Source: Diplonema japonicum (Eukaryota > Euglenozoa > Diplonemea > Diplonemida > Diplonemidae). Taken from it: a DNA stretch of 64,000 bases. The notes under the pieces were generated by a model. That model was not told where the DNA came from. It ran no database searches and saw only the letters and a list, made by a program, of their open reading frames with translations. A program made the translations under genes and the position numbers. Below, piece by piece: positions 36,951 through 46,678 of the stretch. Within the stretch, counting starts at the first letter, position 1. The number at the start of each line of letters is the position of its first letter. The stretch covers positions 397,001 through 461,000 of the forward strand of contig OZ025724.1 in the NCBI GenBank assembly GCA_964019335.1, written 5' to 3'.

Positions 36951-39737
36951 CTACAGCTCTCCGCAGAGGATCCAGAAGTCAGGGTTATCACCTGGGCCCA
37001 TCTCTTTAATCCAATCGCTAGAGGCTGTCTGTAGGGTGTTGCGATTGGTGCAGAACATCTCTGCGAGCTTAACAAGGATATCGTGCAGGATTGCAGGCGT
37101 GAGTGAAGTGTTGCTTGCCAGGCGCTCGTACTCTGCTTGGATGGTTGGAGACACGAACTGCGGTTTATCTGTCACGATATTGGTATCATCCGCATCATCG
37201 TCGATCACCTCCAGCACATCTGCTTGCCTCGCTGAGTTGCCTCCTTCCCAGCGGCATGTGCTCGAGCACCCGTCATTGTTGTTCCTGTTACCATCGTCGC
37301 ACTGCTCAGCAGGGTCGGTCGTACCGTCCCCGCAGCATGTCTTCTTGCTCAAGTATCCTGCCACCAGCCATTCCCAGTCGGGGGGGCTGTTCCCTTCCAC
37401 TTGCAGTGCTAAGTTGTCCACCCCATATGTGTACGAGTGCCCATCGGGGAGGTCGGTAATATCCCACATGTCTCGAATGGTTACACGCGTCCCGAACAAG
37501 TTCCACAACTTGCCTCCGTTAGAGTTATACACGAAGGGCATTTCAGAATCAAGCTGCACTCTGGACAAAGGGATGATCCCCGACGAGGCACCGTTGACAG
37601 CAGGGTAGTAGTGCTTCTGCGCGAGGTTTGACTTGTCAACCTTATCATATTCGTGGTAGTCTTGCCACAAGGCGTACAGCCTATCGATATTGGCATGATG
37701 CACGAAGAAGAGTGGGTCGTCTGGCGACCTGCGTGTCGCCATTTGGCCCCCAATAAAGTTGTGGGGTGCTGCATGTGGGCCAGCTTCAAGGCGTGGGCGG
37801 AAGTCTTTGTACTTGTGGTGTGCAGTGATAACTGTCCCGACCTCTGCTTCGCTTGCGAAGGCGTAGGTGTTAACGTTGCCATTCGACCTCTTCAAACACG
37901 TCCCCTCTGAAGTGGCCCAGCTGGCGGCGATGCCCGAGTTGACGCACTGCAGTGTCGACGTCATGTGGTGCTCAAAGTCGCCGAAAGTCTTGTGCCTCAG
38001 CGGCGTGGACTTGCGCTCATCATCTGCATCGCGCTCCCAGTCCCAGTATGGTACAGTGATACACTCGTAGCCAGTGATACTCCTCAAGAGATTCTCGTAC
38101 TGCAGCAGATACCACCTGTGCCAAGGAAGGAATGCAGACGTGCTGTGCGCATATTTCATCATGTAGCTGTGCGTGTCGACCAACTTGTTGTAGTCCCACG
38201 GCTTCTGTCTCTTCAGTTCGTCGACTGCATTGACGTAACGCATCCTCTCGCTGCACAGAAGGGTGCTGTAGGATTTCCTCACTCTCGGAGGGCAAGTGTT
38301 GGGCAATGGAGGGGGTGGCGGCGGAGGGGGCTCAATAGGTACACCTCCAGTGTGGTACTTCACCACCAGCTTAGCTCCCACGCCATCTCCGTCGATTGAC
38401 TCAGCCACTCTCCTACGATTCCCTACCACATTCCTTATAACCACAGACACGGCATTGCCAGCTGACCACCCCTGCTTGTCAATGACTGCTTGGAGTTCCG
38501 CTGCCATGTCAGGCGACTCGAAAGTAGTGCCCACTGACCAAACTGTGCTAGTTTTCCATGGCACACCAGCCCCCAACGACCTGCCCGAGGGACGCCTCGA
38601 AGACGACCAACTTCGTGAATTTGTTGAGTCATCGAACGCCAGCTCTAAGTGGATTGCACCTGTTTTTCTCTCGTCGCACTTGAAGACTACTTTCGCTTCT
38701 ACAACAGTAGCGCCTTTGGGTACGTTCACACGCCTCCAGCGGATGCCCACCTTCTGCGCTGTGCCTTTCTCGGTGGCCAGCTCAAGGTCGGAGCTGTCGT
38801 AGATCATGCCGTTGGGCTTCTCCTCAACATCGTCGTTGCAGTTGGCGATGTACGACGTACAGGTGACTACGTCAACCTTTGTAGGCACAGGGGTGGGCTG
38901 TGGAGTAGGCTGCGGAGTGGGAAGCGGTGTCGGTAAAGGCGTGGGTGCTGGTGTCGGAGGTGGAGTGGGCCGTGGGGTAGGGTTTGGTGTAGGTCCAGGT
39001 GTAGGTGCCGGTGTTGGGGGTTTAGTAGGCTGTGGGGTGGGAGGTGTCGGTGTTGGGCTGGGGGTGTACTCAAGCTCGTGATCTGCGCACTCGCGACAGA
39101 TCTCAGGCGGTGGGTGCGCTTGAAAGCGACGCGGGCACCAGTTGTCCTTACATTCCACATTACCGTTGTCCCACAAGCACAAGGGAAGCCTGCCGCACTC
39201 CTGAGGATCAACTGCAGAGCTACATAGCACAGACCTCGCGGAGCCTGCCATACCAAGGAACCTGGCAGCACTTGTAGTGGTAATAGAAGTGGATTCTCCG
39301 GGGGATAGCTGCTTGCGGAAAATGCTCATCTTGTGTCCCTTTGCGACAAGCCTGAAAGATGGTGCACACGCACTTCCGATCCACCCTTCCGCTAGCAGTG
39401 CTGCAGGCAGCCCCCCTATCTGATCACAAGGCGGGCAGTGATATAGGAAAACATAGATCTCGCAAACGTATCCACCACTCAGCCCAGCGGGACAGGTGAA
39501 CGTAATGGTGGTGTCAGCGTTGAGGGGTCCCTGTAGTACCCAGCCCTTCATGTCAGGCTCCTTTAAGTTGCTTGGGATGCTGTAAAATCTCGAGTCTGGG
39601 AGATCACCCCATGCATTCATGTTCTCGGTCATGGTCACTTCTTGCGGTACCCAACCAGGGTTGGGAGCGATCGTTATATCTGGGTACTCGAGAGCATGTA
39701 CCGCACAAAAAGCTAATCCTAGTAGTAGAAACCGCAT
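36951..39737 (-). CDS. Secreted multidomain tyrosinase
   Basis: 928 residues. Signal peptide MRFLLLGLAFCAVHA. Residues 20-225 form an unassigned Cys-rich domain. 226-287 is a PTP/TPAP stem. 297-462 resembles the beta-sandwich CBM96/DNRLRE-type modules (IYDSSDLELATEKGTAQKVG). 480-700 is a tyrosinase core: copper A ligands His523, His532 and His541 (DTHSYMMKYAHS, FLPWHRWYLLQYE) and copper B His655, His659 and His680/681 (GPHAAPHNF, DDPLFFVHHANIDRLY). Both sites are complete, so o-diphenol or monophenol oxidation is likely. After it comes a Cys-rich CGDGTTDPAEQCDDGNRNN repeat (DUF4215-like) at about 801-829 and a short helical tail. The product is extracellular and may cross-link or darken a surface layer. 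Acceptor candidate TTTCATATAG 17 nt before the ATG. Confidence 0.9.
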   Translation of the reverse strand: MRFLLLGLAFCAVHALEYPDITIAPNPGWVPQEVTMTENMNAWGDLPDSRFYSIPSNLKEPDMKGWVLQGPLNADTTITFTCPAGLSGGYVCEIYVFLYHCPPCDQIGGLPAALLAEGWIGSACAPSFRLVAKGHKMSIFRKQLSPGESTSITTTSAARFLGMAGSARSVLCSSAVDPQECGRLPLCLWDNGNVECKDNWCPRRFQAHPPPEICRECADHELEYTPSPTPTPPTPQPTKPPTPAPTPGPTPNPTPRPTPPPTPAPTPLPTPLPTPQPTPQPTPVPTKVDVVTCTSYIANCNDDVEEKPNGMIYDSSDLELATEKGTAQKVGIRWRRVNVPKGATVVEAKVVFKCDERKTGAIHLELAFDDSTNSRSWSSSRRPSGRSLGAGVPWKTSTVWSVGTTFESPDMAAELQAVIDKQGWSAGNAVSVVIRNVVGNRRRVAESIDGDGVGAKLVVKYHTGGVPIEPPPPPPPPLPNTCPPRVRKSYSTLLCSERMRYVNAVDELKRQKPWDYNKLVDTHSYMMKYAHSTSAFLPWHRWYLLQYENLLRSITGYECITVPYWDWERDADDERKSTPLRHKTFGDFEHHMTSTLQCVNSGIAASWATSEGTCLKRSNGNVNTYAFASEAEVGTVITAHHKYKDFRPRLEAGPHAAPHNFIGGQMATRRSPDDPLFFVHHANIDRLYALWQDYHEYDKVDKSNLAQKHYYPAVNGASSGIIPLSRVQLDSEMPFVYNSNGGKLWNLFGTRVTIRDMWDITDLPDGHSYTYGVDNLALQVEGNSPPDWEWLVAGYLSKKTCCGDGTTDPAEQCDDGNRNNNDGCSSTCRWEGGNSARQADVLEVIDDDADDTNIVTDKPQFVSPTIQAEYERLASNTSLTPAILHDILVKLAEMFCTNRNTLQTASSDWIKEMGPGDNPDFWILCGEL

Positions 39738-39816
39738 TGTTGTTTAGTAAAACCTATATGAAAGTTGGGTGGATAATACAAGGTTGTGTAGAGTCAGGTA
39801 CAAAGGGAGACCAGCT

Positions 39817-40110
39817 CTATGCTACATGGAGCTTTTCTCGACTCTTTTCCAGCTGACGTACGAACTTTCCTTTCCACTCAAAATCTTTCGGCTCTGGTGT
39901 CAACGCGCCGATCACTTCGCGCATCCCACGCACAATCACACACATAGCCAGCATTCCCACTTCTTTCCACACCATTCCGACCTTCGAGAGATACAATACT
40001 AAGACAGCTAACACGGTGTATACAGCCCACCTTATAAAGAAGCCTTTTCTCTCATGTGGCTCTGGTGGCTTTGGTTTGGGTGACACCTTCTTCGCAATGG
40101 ACATTATCAT
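39817..40110 (-). CDS. Small membrane protein, function unknown
   Basis: 97 residues from the ATG at 40,110 (an upstream GTG is not needed). The N-terminus is basic and Pro-rich (KKVSPKPKPPEPHERKG), followed by a hydrophobic pair of segments (WAVYTVLAVLVLYLSKV and VGMLAMCVIVRGM) and a charged C-terminus. No family recognised. The upstream tract is textbook: CCCCCCTTTTCTTCCTCTCT then ATTAG, with the AG at 40,121-40,120, only 10 nt before the ATG. This, and its place in the one-way array, is the main reason for calling it a gene. Confidence 0.6.
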   Translation of the reverse strand: MIMSIAKKVSPKPKPPEPHERKGFFIRWAVYTVLAVLVLYLSKVGMVWKEVGMLAMCVIVRGMREVIGALTPEPKDFEWKGKFVRQLEKSREKLHVA

Positions 40111-40119
40111 ACTGAACAC

Positions 40120-40158
40120 CTAATGTGATAGGTACAGGAGAGAGGAAGAAAAGGGGGG
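40120..40158 (-). promoter_or_regulatory. Trans-splice acceptor of the small membrane protein gene
   Basis: A 26-nt pyrimidine tract followed by TGTACCTATCACATTAG; the clearest acceptor in the window. Confidence 0.6.
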
Positions 40159-40451
40159 CTAAGATTGGTAAAAGAAAAAGAAAAAATAGATTCATTTGTT
40201 TGCCGCGTTTGTAGTTTCCCAAGATTTATATATTTACTGCCAACAAGTAAAGACCTCACCATCCTCAGGTTCCACATTTACCATCTCGGGCCTTGCCCAC
40301 GAGGCGTGATCTCGAGTTCTTCATTCATCTTTTGGGTTCGGGTTTGCAGGCTCCTGAAAAGCAAACAAGAAAATAAATCAAGCCACTTAACTGGGGGCCT
40401 CACTGCTCTTAAGAACACACACCACAAGTAACTAATGGCACAGAAATGAGA

Positions 40452-40665
40452 CTAGTCACGTATCTCTCTAGACTGGGTTCTGGCTTAGAGGCGTTCAGCC
40501 ATAATCCATCCAGTGGTAGCATCACGGCACTGTCCGATCGGACAACCGTAGATACCAGGGACCAGAAATGGGAGTTCCTCTCATACTACCCCATATTGCT
40601 GTTGAGATACGCTGGCCTGATAGGCTCTCTTTCCATCAGTAGGGGAGGTGTACTAGAAATTTAGA
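40452..40665 (-). rRNA. Isolated fragment of large-subunit rRNA, 3' end
   Basis: The minus strand reads GTATGAGAGGAAC (40,586-40,574), the sarcin-ricin-proximal conserved segment (GTACGAGAGGAAC in most eukaryotes). Then come the paired GTCCGATCGGAC hairpin, GATGCTACCACTGGAT and GGATTATGGCTGAACGCC-TCTAAG (40,508-40,484), which is the universal eukaryotic 28S 3' region, ending near CCAGTCTAGAG. 5' of it CCCTACTGATGG (about 40,640) also matches LSU. The rest of the LSU is absent, since coding genes lie on both sides. Minus-strand sequence CCGGCGGGCGTAACG near 40,905 resembles another LSU core segment. It may be a module of a fragmented rRNA, as in Euglenozoa, or an rRNA-derived pseudogene. Confidence 0.8.
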
Positions 40666-40970
40666 AGCTATCAGACTAGAACAATCGCCTTGGGGTACCT
40701 CTGCTCAACCCAGCAGACGTGGAGGCAGTTGCTTCATAAGTGTCGGCGAATGCTATATTTTATACACATAGCAAACGATATCGAAAGAAGAAGTAGAAGA
40801 AATACCAAGAAATTTAGAAGTCTATTTTACTACAACACAGTGGTCTAAACAGGCTTTAGACATATCTTTTTTCAGAGAACAGTGATATCCCTCAGAAGTT
40901 CGAAGCGTTACGCCCGCCGGTCCATTCGGACTCGTATAGACCCGGTTGGGGATACTGGATCTGGATGTGG
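40666..40970 (-). other. Stretch with possible further LSU rRNA remnants
   Basis: Minus-strand pieces TCGCCGACACTTATGAAGCA and TGCTGGGTTGAGC (about 40,760-40,700) loosely follow the LSU order upstream of the 3' end, and GGCGGGCGTAACG (about 40,905) resembles the domain IV GGCGGxxGTAAC core. Not enough to call an intact molecule. No ORF of interest. Confidence 0.35.
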
Positions 40971-42323
40971 TTACCTTTCCTTCCTTTCCAAAAGCTGCAC
41001 GATGCAAGGGTAGCCCCCTAACAAGGCTTCATCTTTTGCCATCTCCCTCGCAGCAGGTGTGGTGCCACTATCTAGAATCAGCTTCACAGAAGCCCTGTCG
41101 CCCCTGCCTGCAGCCTGAGCCAGTGCTGTTACCCCTCTTCTGTTGACGATTGTTGAGTTGGCTTTGTACTCAAGTAGCAACCGTGTAACTGCATCGTTTT
41201 TGGCAAGGTGGAGGGCTGTGTTGTTGCTCCTAGCACACTTCACGTTGGTGTCAGCCCTGTTTTCTAACAGGATCTGTAAGATGCTCACGAAGCCTTTCTC
41301 GGCAGCACACACCAGGGCAGGGTTCTCGTCGCTGCTCCAAGTACCTAAGTCAGGGTCCGCTCCTTGTTCTAAAAGTAGACACACAGCAGCCTCTTTGCAG
41401 TTATTAACAGCACCCTGCAGTGGTGTGCCTGTGTCGCTTATAGCGTTAGGGTCCGCCTTCTTATTAAGCAACATATGCATGACACTCAGGTATCCTTGTG
41501 AGGATGCAGCGTGCAGGGCAGTACATCTCGTGCGATCTTCCAGGTTCGGGTTTGCATTATGTTTCAGAAGCAGCCGAACAACCTTTGTGTGTCCCCGTTG
41601 GGCCGCTAGGTGAAGTGCCGACTCGTCTGCTTCATTTGTGATGTCAGGATTACTGTTGTTCAGTAGCAGCATGTCGACGATGCAGGTGTGGCCCTCACGT
41701 GCTGCATGGTGGAGTGCTGTCTCGCCGTCTTCAGTGCTTCTCAAGTCGCTTTTGGCACCGTTTTCAAGCAGTAACTTCACAACACCGCTGTGGCCTTCGT
41801 AGGCAGCATTGCATAGTGGTGTGGCCCCGTTGTGCATTGTGTTGACAATATCCCGCTGCAATCCCAGCAAGAAGGCAGCACAGTCGTAGAGGCCATGCAA
41901 TGCAGAGACTGCTAACAGCCCCTGGAGACAATCATTGGTGTACCGGTTGCACTTCACCATGTACTCAACTAGCTGTCTGTACTTTTCATCTTGCTTCCTA
42001 ACGTGTTCTTGCAACAAGGGTGCACTGCTTTCTAAATCTCGAAGGAGATGAATGGCCTCCTTGTTACCATATCCCAAGGTGTCGAGATCTATCGCTGCCT
42101 GCTCTTTAGGAGACAAAACAACCTGCACCTGCTCATCACCAACAAAGTACTCGTCTAGCAGTCTGTCCCCTTCTAACTCTTCGTCGCAGTGCACTAGAAT
42201 AAAAGCATCAGGATGGAACCCCCTTAGGTGTGACACCTTCACCTTCAGCTCATTGACAGTGCTGTTCTCTGTGTCAATAGTTTCGATGCCCCCAGGGTAC
42301 TTGATGTGAAGAACTACAGACAT
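40971..42323 (-). CDS. Ubiquitin-like/ankyrin-repeat protein
   Basis: 450 residues. The N-terminal about 72 residues read as a ubiquitin-like fold (MSVVLHIKYPGGIETIDTEN then STVNELKVKVSHL..., with a conserved-looking LLDEYFVGDEQVQVVL). A helical linker follows, then about nine ankyrin repeats from 145 to 440 with the usual G-x-T-x-L-H-x-A pattern (GATPLCNAAYEGHSGVVKLL, ETALHHAAREGHTCIVDMLL, ESALHLAAQRGHTKVVRLL). The ankyrin stack mediates protein binding; the Ubl could dock on proteasome or ligase. Substrate unknown. A pyrimidine stretch with CATCACAG sits 6 nt before the ATG. Confidence 0.88.
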   Translation of the reverse strand: MSVVLHIKYPGGIETIDTENSTVNELKVKVSHLRGFHPDAFILVHCDEELEGDRLLDEYFVGDEQVQVVLSPKEQAAIDLDTLGYGNKEAIHLLRDLESSAPLLQEHVRKQDEKYRQLVEYMVKCNRYTNDCLQGLLAVSALHGLYDCAAFLLGLQRDIVNTMHNGATPLCNAAYEGHSGVVKLLLENGAKSDLRSTEDGETALHHAAREGHTCIVDMLLLNNSNPDITNEADESALHLAAQRGHTKVVRLLLKHNANPNLEDRTRCTALHAASSQGYLSVMHMLLNKKADPNAISDTGTPLQGAVNNCKEAAVCLLLEQGADPDLGTWSSDENPALVCAAEKGFVSILQILLENRADTNVKCARSNNTALHLAKNDAVTRLLLEYKANSTIVNRRGVTALAQAAGRGDRASVKLILDSGTTPAAREMAKDEALLGGYPCIVQLLERKER

Positions 42324-43335
42324 GTTTACTGTGATGGAGGTGAGTAGACAAAAATGAACAGATTTATAATAAAATTTTTAAAACTAAATTTAACCAGAAG
42401 AAGGAAACGCTTTTCCATAAGAGTACCTATAGCTTCAGAAGGTGCCTGTGGGTCAAGGGGTGCAACTGCCAAACATATTTTCTCCTGTGTATTTTTGGCA
42501 TTGCAGATATGCTAAAACAATACAATATAAAAAAGGGTACTCGTGAACAGGGGATTTCGGACAGATCACTGTATGGTAAGTAACACTGCCAGAAAAAACC
42601 ACAAATAGGATCAATGAATATAAGAGTATAAAAGTATGAATAAAACATTGAAAAAAGCGAAAAGTAAAAAAGCAGAGAGGGATGAAAGAAAAAGCTTTCT
42701 GGTCCTCCTTGACCCTTTCTCACGCCTGTTCTTTGCACGTCCCAGGTGGTACTCCCTGAGTAATTGAGAATTACTTTAGGAATTTTGAAAAGTATGGAAA
42801 CGGAAATGGGAACGTTTCCACGTTTCCTGCCAGCATAGCCCTAGGCATAGTGGTGAGTGAGTCGCATTCTCGCATTCTTGCACAAAAAAGATCTGAGCCG
42901 AAATTCTCGCAAAACGACTTGCATTCTCACACACTCTCACATTCTCGCACATGCTAGTGTGCACTTCTGATGTGCATGTGTCAAAAATAACCCCCCCTCG
43001 ACCTTCATACTCCTCCCAAACTAACGTGATCAGTGCATCCACATCCACCCCCATGTGTGTGATTCACCCTCCTTGATGTCCAGGTGGAGGGCTCCTCTGA
43101 GTATCTGACCAGCCCAGAAATGTTTGGCACTGGTGGCATCTGTGCTAACAGCAACAGCAGTGTTGTTATATCCTGCATTTCCTGCACATCATGTGGAACA
43201 TCAGGTATGCGAAATATGGTGTAAAATATGTCACAACACACCACATGGTGTGGTCGAAAATTTGCAGTGTTGGGGTGGTTTGTGGGCCAGACCCCTCAGA
43301 CCCCACCAGTCTGGCCAACACTGCCCATCCCTTTT

Positions 43336-43340
<5 letters not shown>
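42324..43340. other. Transition from host genes to repeat cluster; no gene seen
   Basis: Contains imperfect CATTCTCGCA-type repeats (42,860-42,960) and unique-looking AT-rich DNA. No ORF has a family resemblance. All host genes lie to the left of this point. Confidence 0.45.
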
Positions 43341-43387
<47 letters not shown>

Positions 43388-43462
43388 ATTGTACTTTTCT
43401 TGCAAAGGCCTCTTTTTAATATTTTTTTCAAAGCAGGTCTCCAAACCCCCTGACATTTTTAT

Positions 43463-43516
<54 letters not shown>
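43341..43516. repeat. Two long T tracts before the YR retroelement
   Basis: T runs of about 44 nt (43,342-43,385) and 48 nt (43,468-43,515) around 80 bp of AT-rich DNA, immediately 5' of the element. The same T tract precedes the element fragments at 15,190-15,210 and 28,596-28,617, so it may belong to the element end. Confidence 0.6.
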
Positions 43517-43636
43517 TGTTACAAATATTTATCTTTCAAAAAATGATTTTATAACAATATGCAACTTGTGCTGAGCAAAAAACTTTCACAGCTTTTTAAA
43601 AATCTTTTTTGCTCATACAAACAACAAAAAAGTAAA

Positions 43637-44546
43637 ATGCTGCCAAAGACTGCCAAAGCGGGTGGAGAGAGGGTTGGATCACCCACCTCCCCGCCTCCAT
43701 GCCAGACACCAGGCCAGAGTGAGGCGACCCCTAAGAGAACCAGGGTCGACCGGCTCATCAAGCAGGCTGTTCAGAGGGCCATCTCTGAGCTGCTCCCCAT
43801 GGTTAGGGACTGGGTGGAGAGTTCGCACCTTGGGTTGGGACATCGGCTGGAACTCTCAGCCAACCAAGCTGATCGAGGGCCAAGCACCGAGGGTACGACT
43901 GGGGTCAACCTCCCCAGAATTCGCAACGGAAGGCACAGATGCCTAGCCTCACAGTCTTCTGCAGACTCGGGGTTTTCACAACGAGCCAAGCACCAACGAC
44001 TCACCACAGGACAACCCCAACACTCAGGCTCCCCCACTGCTATGGGGTCTGCAAGCCTTAGAGCCATCGAAGTGGGCATGGTTAGAGCCAGGCAAGCACC
44101 CCATGGTGGTAGCCAACATCGCCATGCAGTACAGGCAGCTGACCGTCAGGCCCCATGCTTGGGAGGCAGGCATGCGGGTCAAGGACCTGCAGGAGATCGT
44201 AATGGCCATTGGCTGTCAAGACCCGGTGGAGCTAAACTCAACACTTGTCCACCTCACCGAGCAAGCCATCGACTGCCTGCAGGCCCTAGAGAGGGGCAGC
44301 AGGGACAACTGGGAGGCCACCAACGCGATCCAGCAGGCGTTCGATGGGCAGTCGGTCCCTACTTTTTTGAGAAAGGGAGAACACCTGGCCAAAGAGCTCA
44401 CCCATCAACACAGGAAGCGAAAGCTCACAGACAGTGCTACAATGAGGGGAGGCAAAAGCCACAGGGAAGGCAGGGTGTCTGGGGAGAACGAGGGCAGATC
44501 CCGCAGAGGAGGCAGGTCTGGATCGAGGGATTGGCATAGGAAATGA
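43637..44546 (+). pseudogene. gag-like ORF of the YR retroelement
   Basis: Starts MLPKTAKAGGERVGSP at 43,637, continues through a helical segment RLIKQAVQRAISELLPMVRD, then the plausible frame moves to that of 44,103-44,546 (VKDLQEIVMAIGCQDPVELN, IDCLQALERGSRDNWEATN, basic Arg/Ser tail). At least one frameshift. No zinc knuckle seen. Assignment as gag rests mainly on position. Confidence 0.45.
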
Positions 44547-45544
44547 CAGCGTTGACAGCCTCTCCCCCTGCACCCCACATACCCCACACCCCTTATCCAA
44601 ACTCACATTTTCTTCCTCTCTCTCCCTCTCGACAAACAAACAATGTTCCCTCGCTAGGAAGGCCGAAAGTCACCAAACTCCCACTCACTGCAAAGCAGAA
44701 GGTCAGGGTCTTGTGGGAAGCCAGCCGGCACATGAGGAGCGCCCTCAGCAAGCAGTACTGGGCTAGCATCACATCAGTCTACAGACGTTTCCTGGAGTTC
44801 AGGAAGCACTGGGACATCCCCTCCACTCCTTGGGCCATCATCCTTTTCATCACCAAGTTGATGACACTGAACAACCTGAAGGTGCAGTCAGCACTACAGT
44901 ACTGTGTGAACATCAGGGCAGCCAAAGCCAGGTATGGACAGGGCCCTGTTCAGAGCAGAGTGCTCCAAGATTTCGAACACAGCCTCCGGTGCCAAGGGGC
45001 TTTGTGGCCACAGAAGTAGGTGATTCCTGCTACTCCTATACAGCTTTGGAGGGCAATGTGCAAGACATTGAGTGAGAAGGTTTGAACCATCCTCAAACTC
45101 GCCTGGTATGGGGTGGCCAGGTGCTTGGATGTCATCTGCCTGAAGTGTAAGGATGTGATGGTCATGCCAGGACACATTGCCATGAACTGGTCCAACACCA
45201 AGTTGGACCCTTTTCGACTGGGCATCACAACAGGGGTGGCCATCTTGGAGAGGGCCAGACTTTACATTGGACACATGCTGCTGGAGGCTGGGCCAGACGA
45301 CCTCCTGTTCAAAGGTGTGAAATACCCCCACATGAACAGAGCAATGGGCAAAGCTTTGAAAGGCCTCATGGCCCACTCCATTCGCAGGGGTGTGCTTCAC
45401 ATGCTAATGCACAGGGGGGCTGCACTGGAAGAATTGCAGGCTGTCTCCCATCACTCATCGATGATGGCATTGATGCACTACCTCCCCCAGACCAAGGTAC
45501 ACACAGTGAGGGTGACTGCAAAGACCTCTTCTTTGCTCAGGTGA
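44543..45544 (+). pseudogene. Tyrosine recombinase of the retroelement, with two in-frame stops
   Basis: The N-terminal core-binding (SAM-like) domain is in 44,640-45,016 (YWASITSVYRRFLEFRKHW). The catalytic domain is in the same frame after stops at 45,017 and about 45,071. It has a first Arg in VARCLDVICLKCKDV, the H-x-x-R box HSIRRGVLHML (45,378-45,410), HHSSMMALMHYL with the final His and Tyr. All five catalytic positions can be pointed to, so decay is limited to the stops. Confidence 0.75.
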
Positions 45545-46620
45545 AATTCCCTTTTTCTTTTTTCCACAGTTCCACCAAGGTCAGCCAGGGTGCTGACTAC
45601 AACCCTTTGGATGGTTTCGAGACTTTCCCATCAGCTGACCCCTTCATTGGATATGATGCAGAACCGCGTTTGTTTGGCGTCTTGCCTCCTGCCCAGTGGG
45701 GTTCAGATGGTGACATTGTGGTGATATTGAGAAGCAGGATCAGTGTCCCTGCCCTCAAAGTTGGACGAGCATGGGATCCTTGATGGTGTCATCAATGTCA
45801 TCTGCTGTGAACATGCTTTCCAGGGTGTGCTGAAGGAAGGGGCATTGACAGAGATGGAGGCTCTGAGGTACTTGAGGGCACATTGTGGGGCATGCTTCAC
45901 CACCTCCTAATGCTCAGAGATTATGGAGTCCTGAGGAAAGTGAAGATTGACCACCCGAAGGTCATCCTCCCCCTGTTCACCATGCCAAAGAAGTCGGGAG
46001 ATCTCCATCTGGTTCAGGATGGCAGGAAGCTGAACCTCTTGATGAAGCCACCCCCCCAGATGTTTTTGCCACCAATCTTGGAGGTGATTGAGTGCTTCCT
46101 ACACACAAGGTATGTTGTGACAGCAGATGCAAGGAGTTGGTTTTACCAGTTCCCACTGTCACCCATGGTAGTGAAGTTCTTTGGGGTGAGAGTTTCTGGC
46201 TGGAGGGGCCAGTTCAGCACCGTGGTGATGGACGTGATGGCAATGGGGTGGAGTTGGGCACCAGCTATCATGCAGAGGACTGCCATGGTGTTGCTGCTGG
46301 AGGAGCAGGGTGTGTGCTGGATTGACAACTTCTTCATCCTAGCACAGAGCTGCGAGGAAGCTCTTGGGAGGTTTGGTTGCTTTTTGCAGAGGTGTGAGAA
46401 GGTCAGGGTGGACCTGCACTTCAATGAGGCTGGTGCAGGTGTGCCAAACCAGGAGTTCAAGGCTTTGGGGCTTACTTTTGATCTTGTGTCCACACGGTAC
46501 AGGATGGCTCCAAAGTGGGTAGAGAAGGTTCTGCAGGCTGAAGAAATGACAAAGGTTGTCAGTGACAGCAGGTGTACCCCGAGGGAGTTTTCTTGGCTAT
46601 TTAGCAGGGTCTGGCACTGA
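45541..46620 (+). pseudogene. DIRS-type reverse transcriptase of the retroelement, truncated
   Basis: From 45,883 an open frame of 245 codons shows HPKVILPLFTMPKKSGDLHL, VVTADARSWFYQFPL (palm motif A), DVMAMGWSWAPAIMQ (motif B) and CWIDNFFILA where the family has Y-x-D-D, so the second metal ligand is Asn here. The same frame upstream (45,541-45,783) is broken by a stop. The frame ends before any RNase H. Confidence 0.75.
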
Positions 46621-46678
46621 TACACAACCAGGCATCCTCTCTGTTTCCTTCCCCATGCCATCAGTTTCCAAAGCATAG

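Larger units (their letters stand above)
43517..46620 (+). mobile_element. Tyrosine-recombinase retroelement with gag-YR-RT order (VIPER/DIRS-like), degenerate
   Basis: Holds a gag-like region, a tyrosine recombinase and a DIRS-type reverse transcriptase, in that order on the plus strand. The order RT-then-YR is usual in DIRS and Ngaro; YR before RT is described for VIPER of kinetoplastids. There is no RNase H after the RT, and several stops and shifts mark it as dead. Its 5' end is shared with 15,210-15,376 and 28,618-28,790. Confidence 0.75.
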
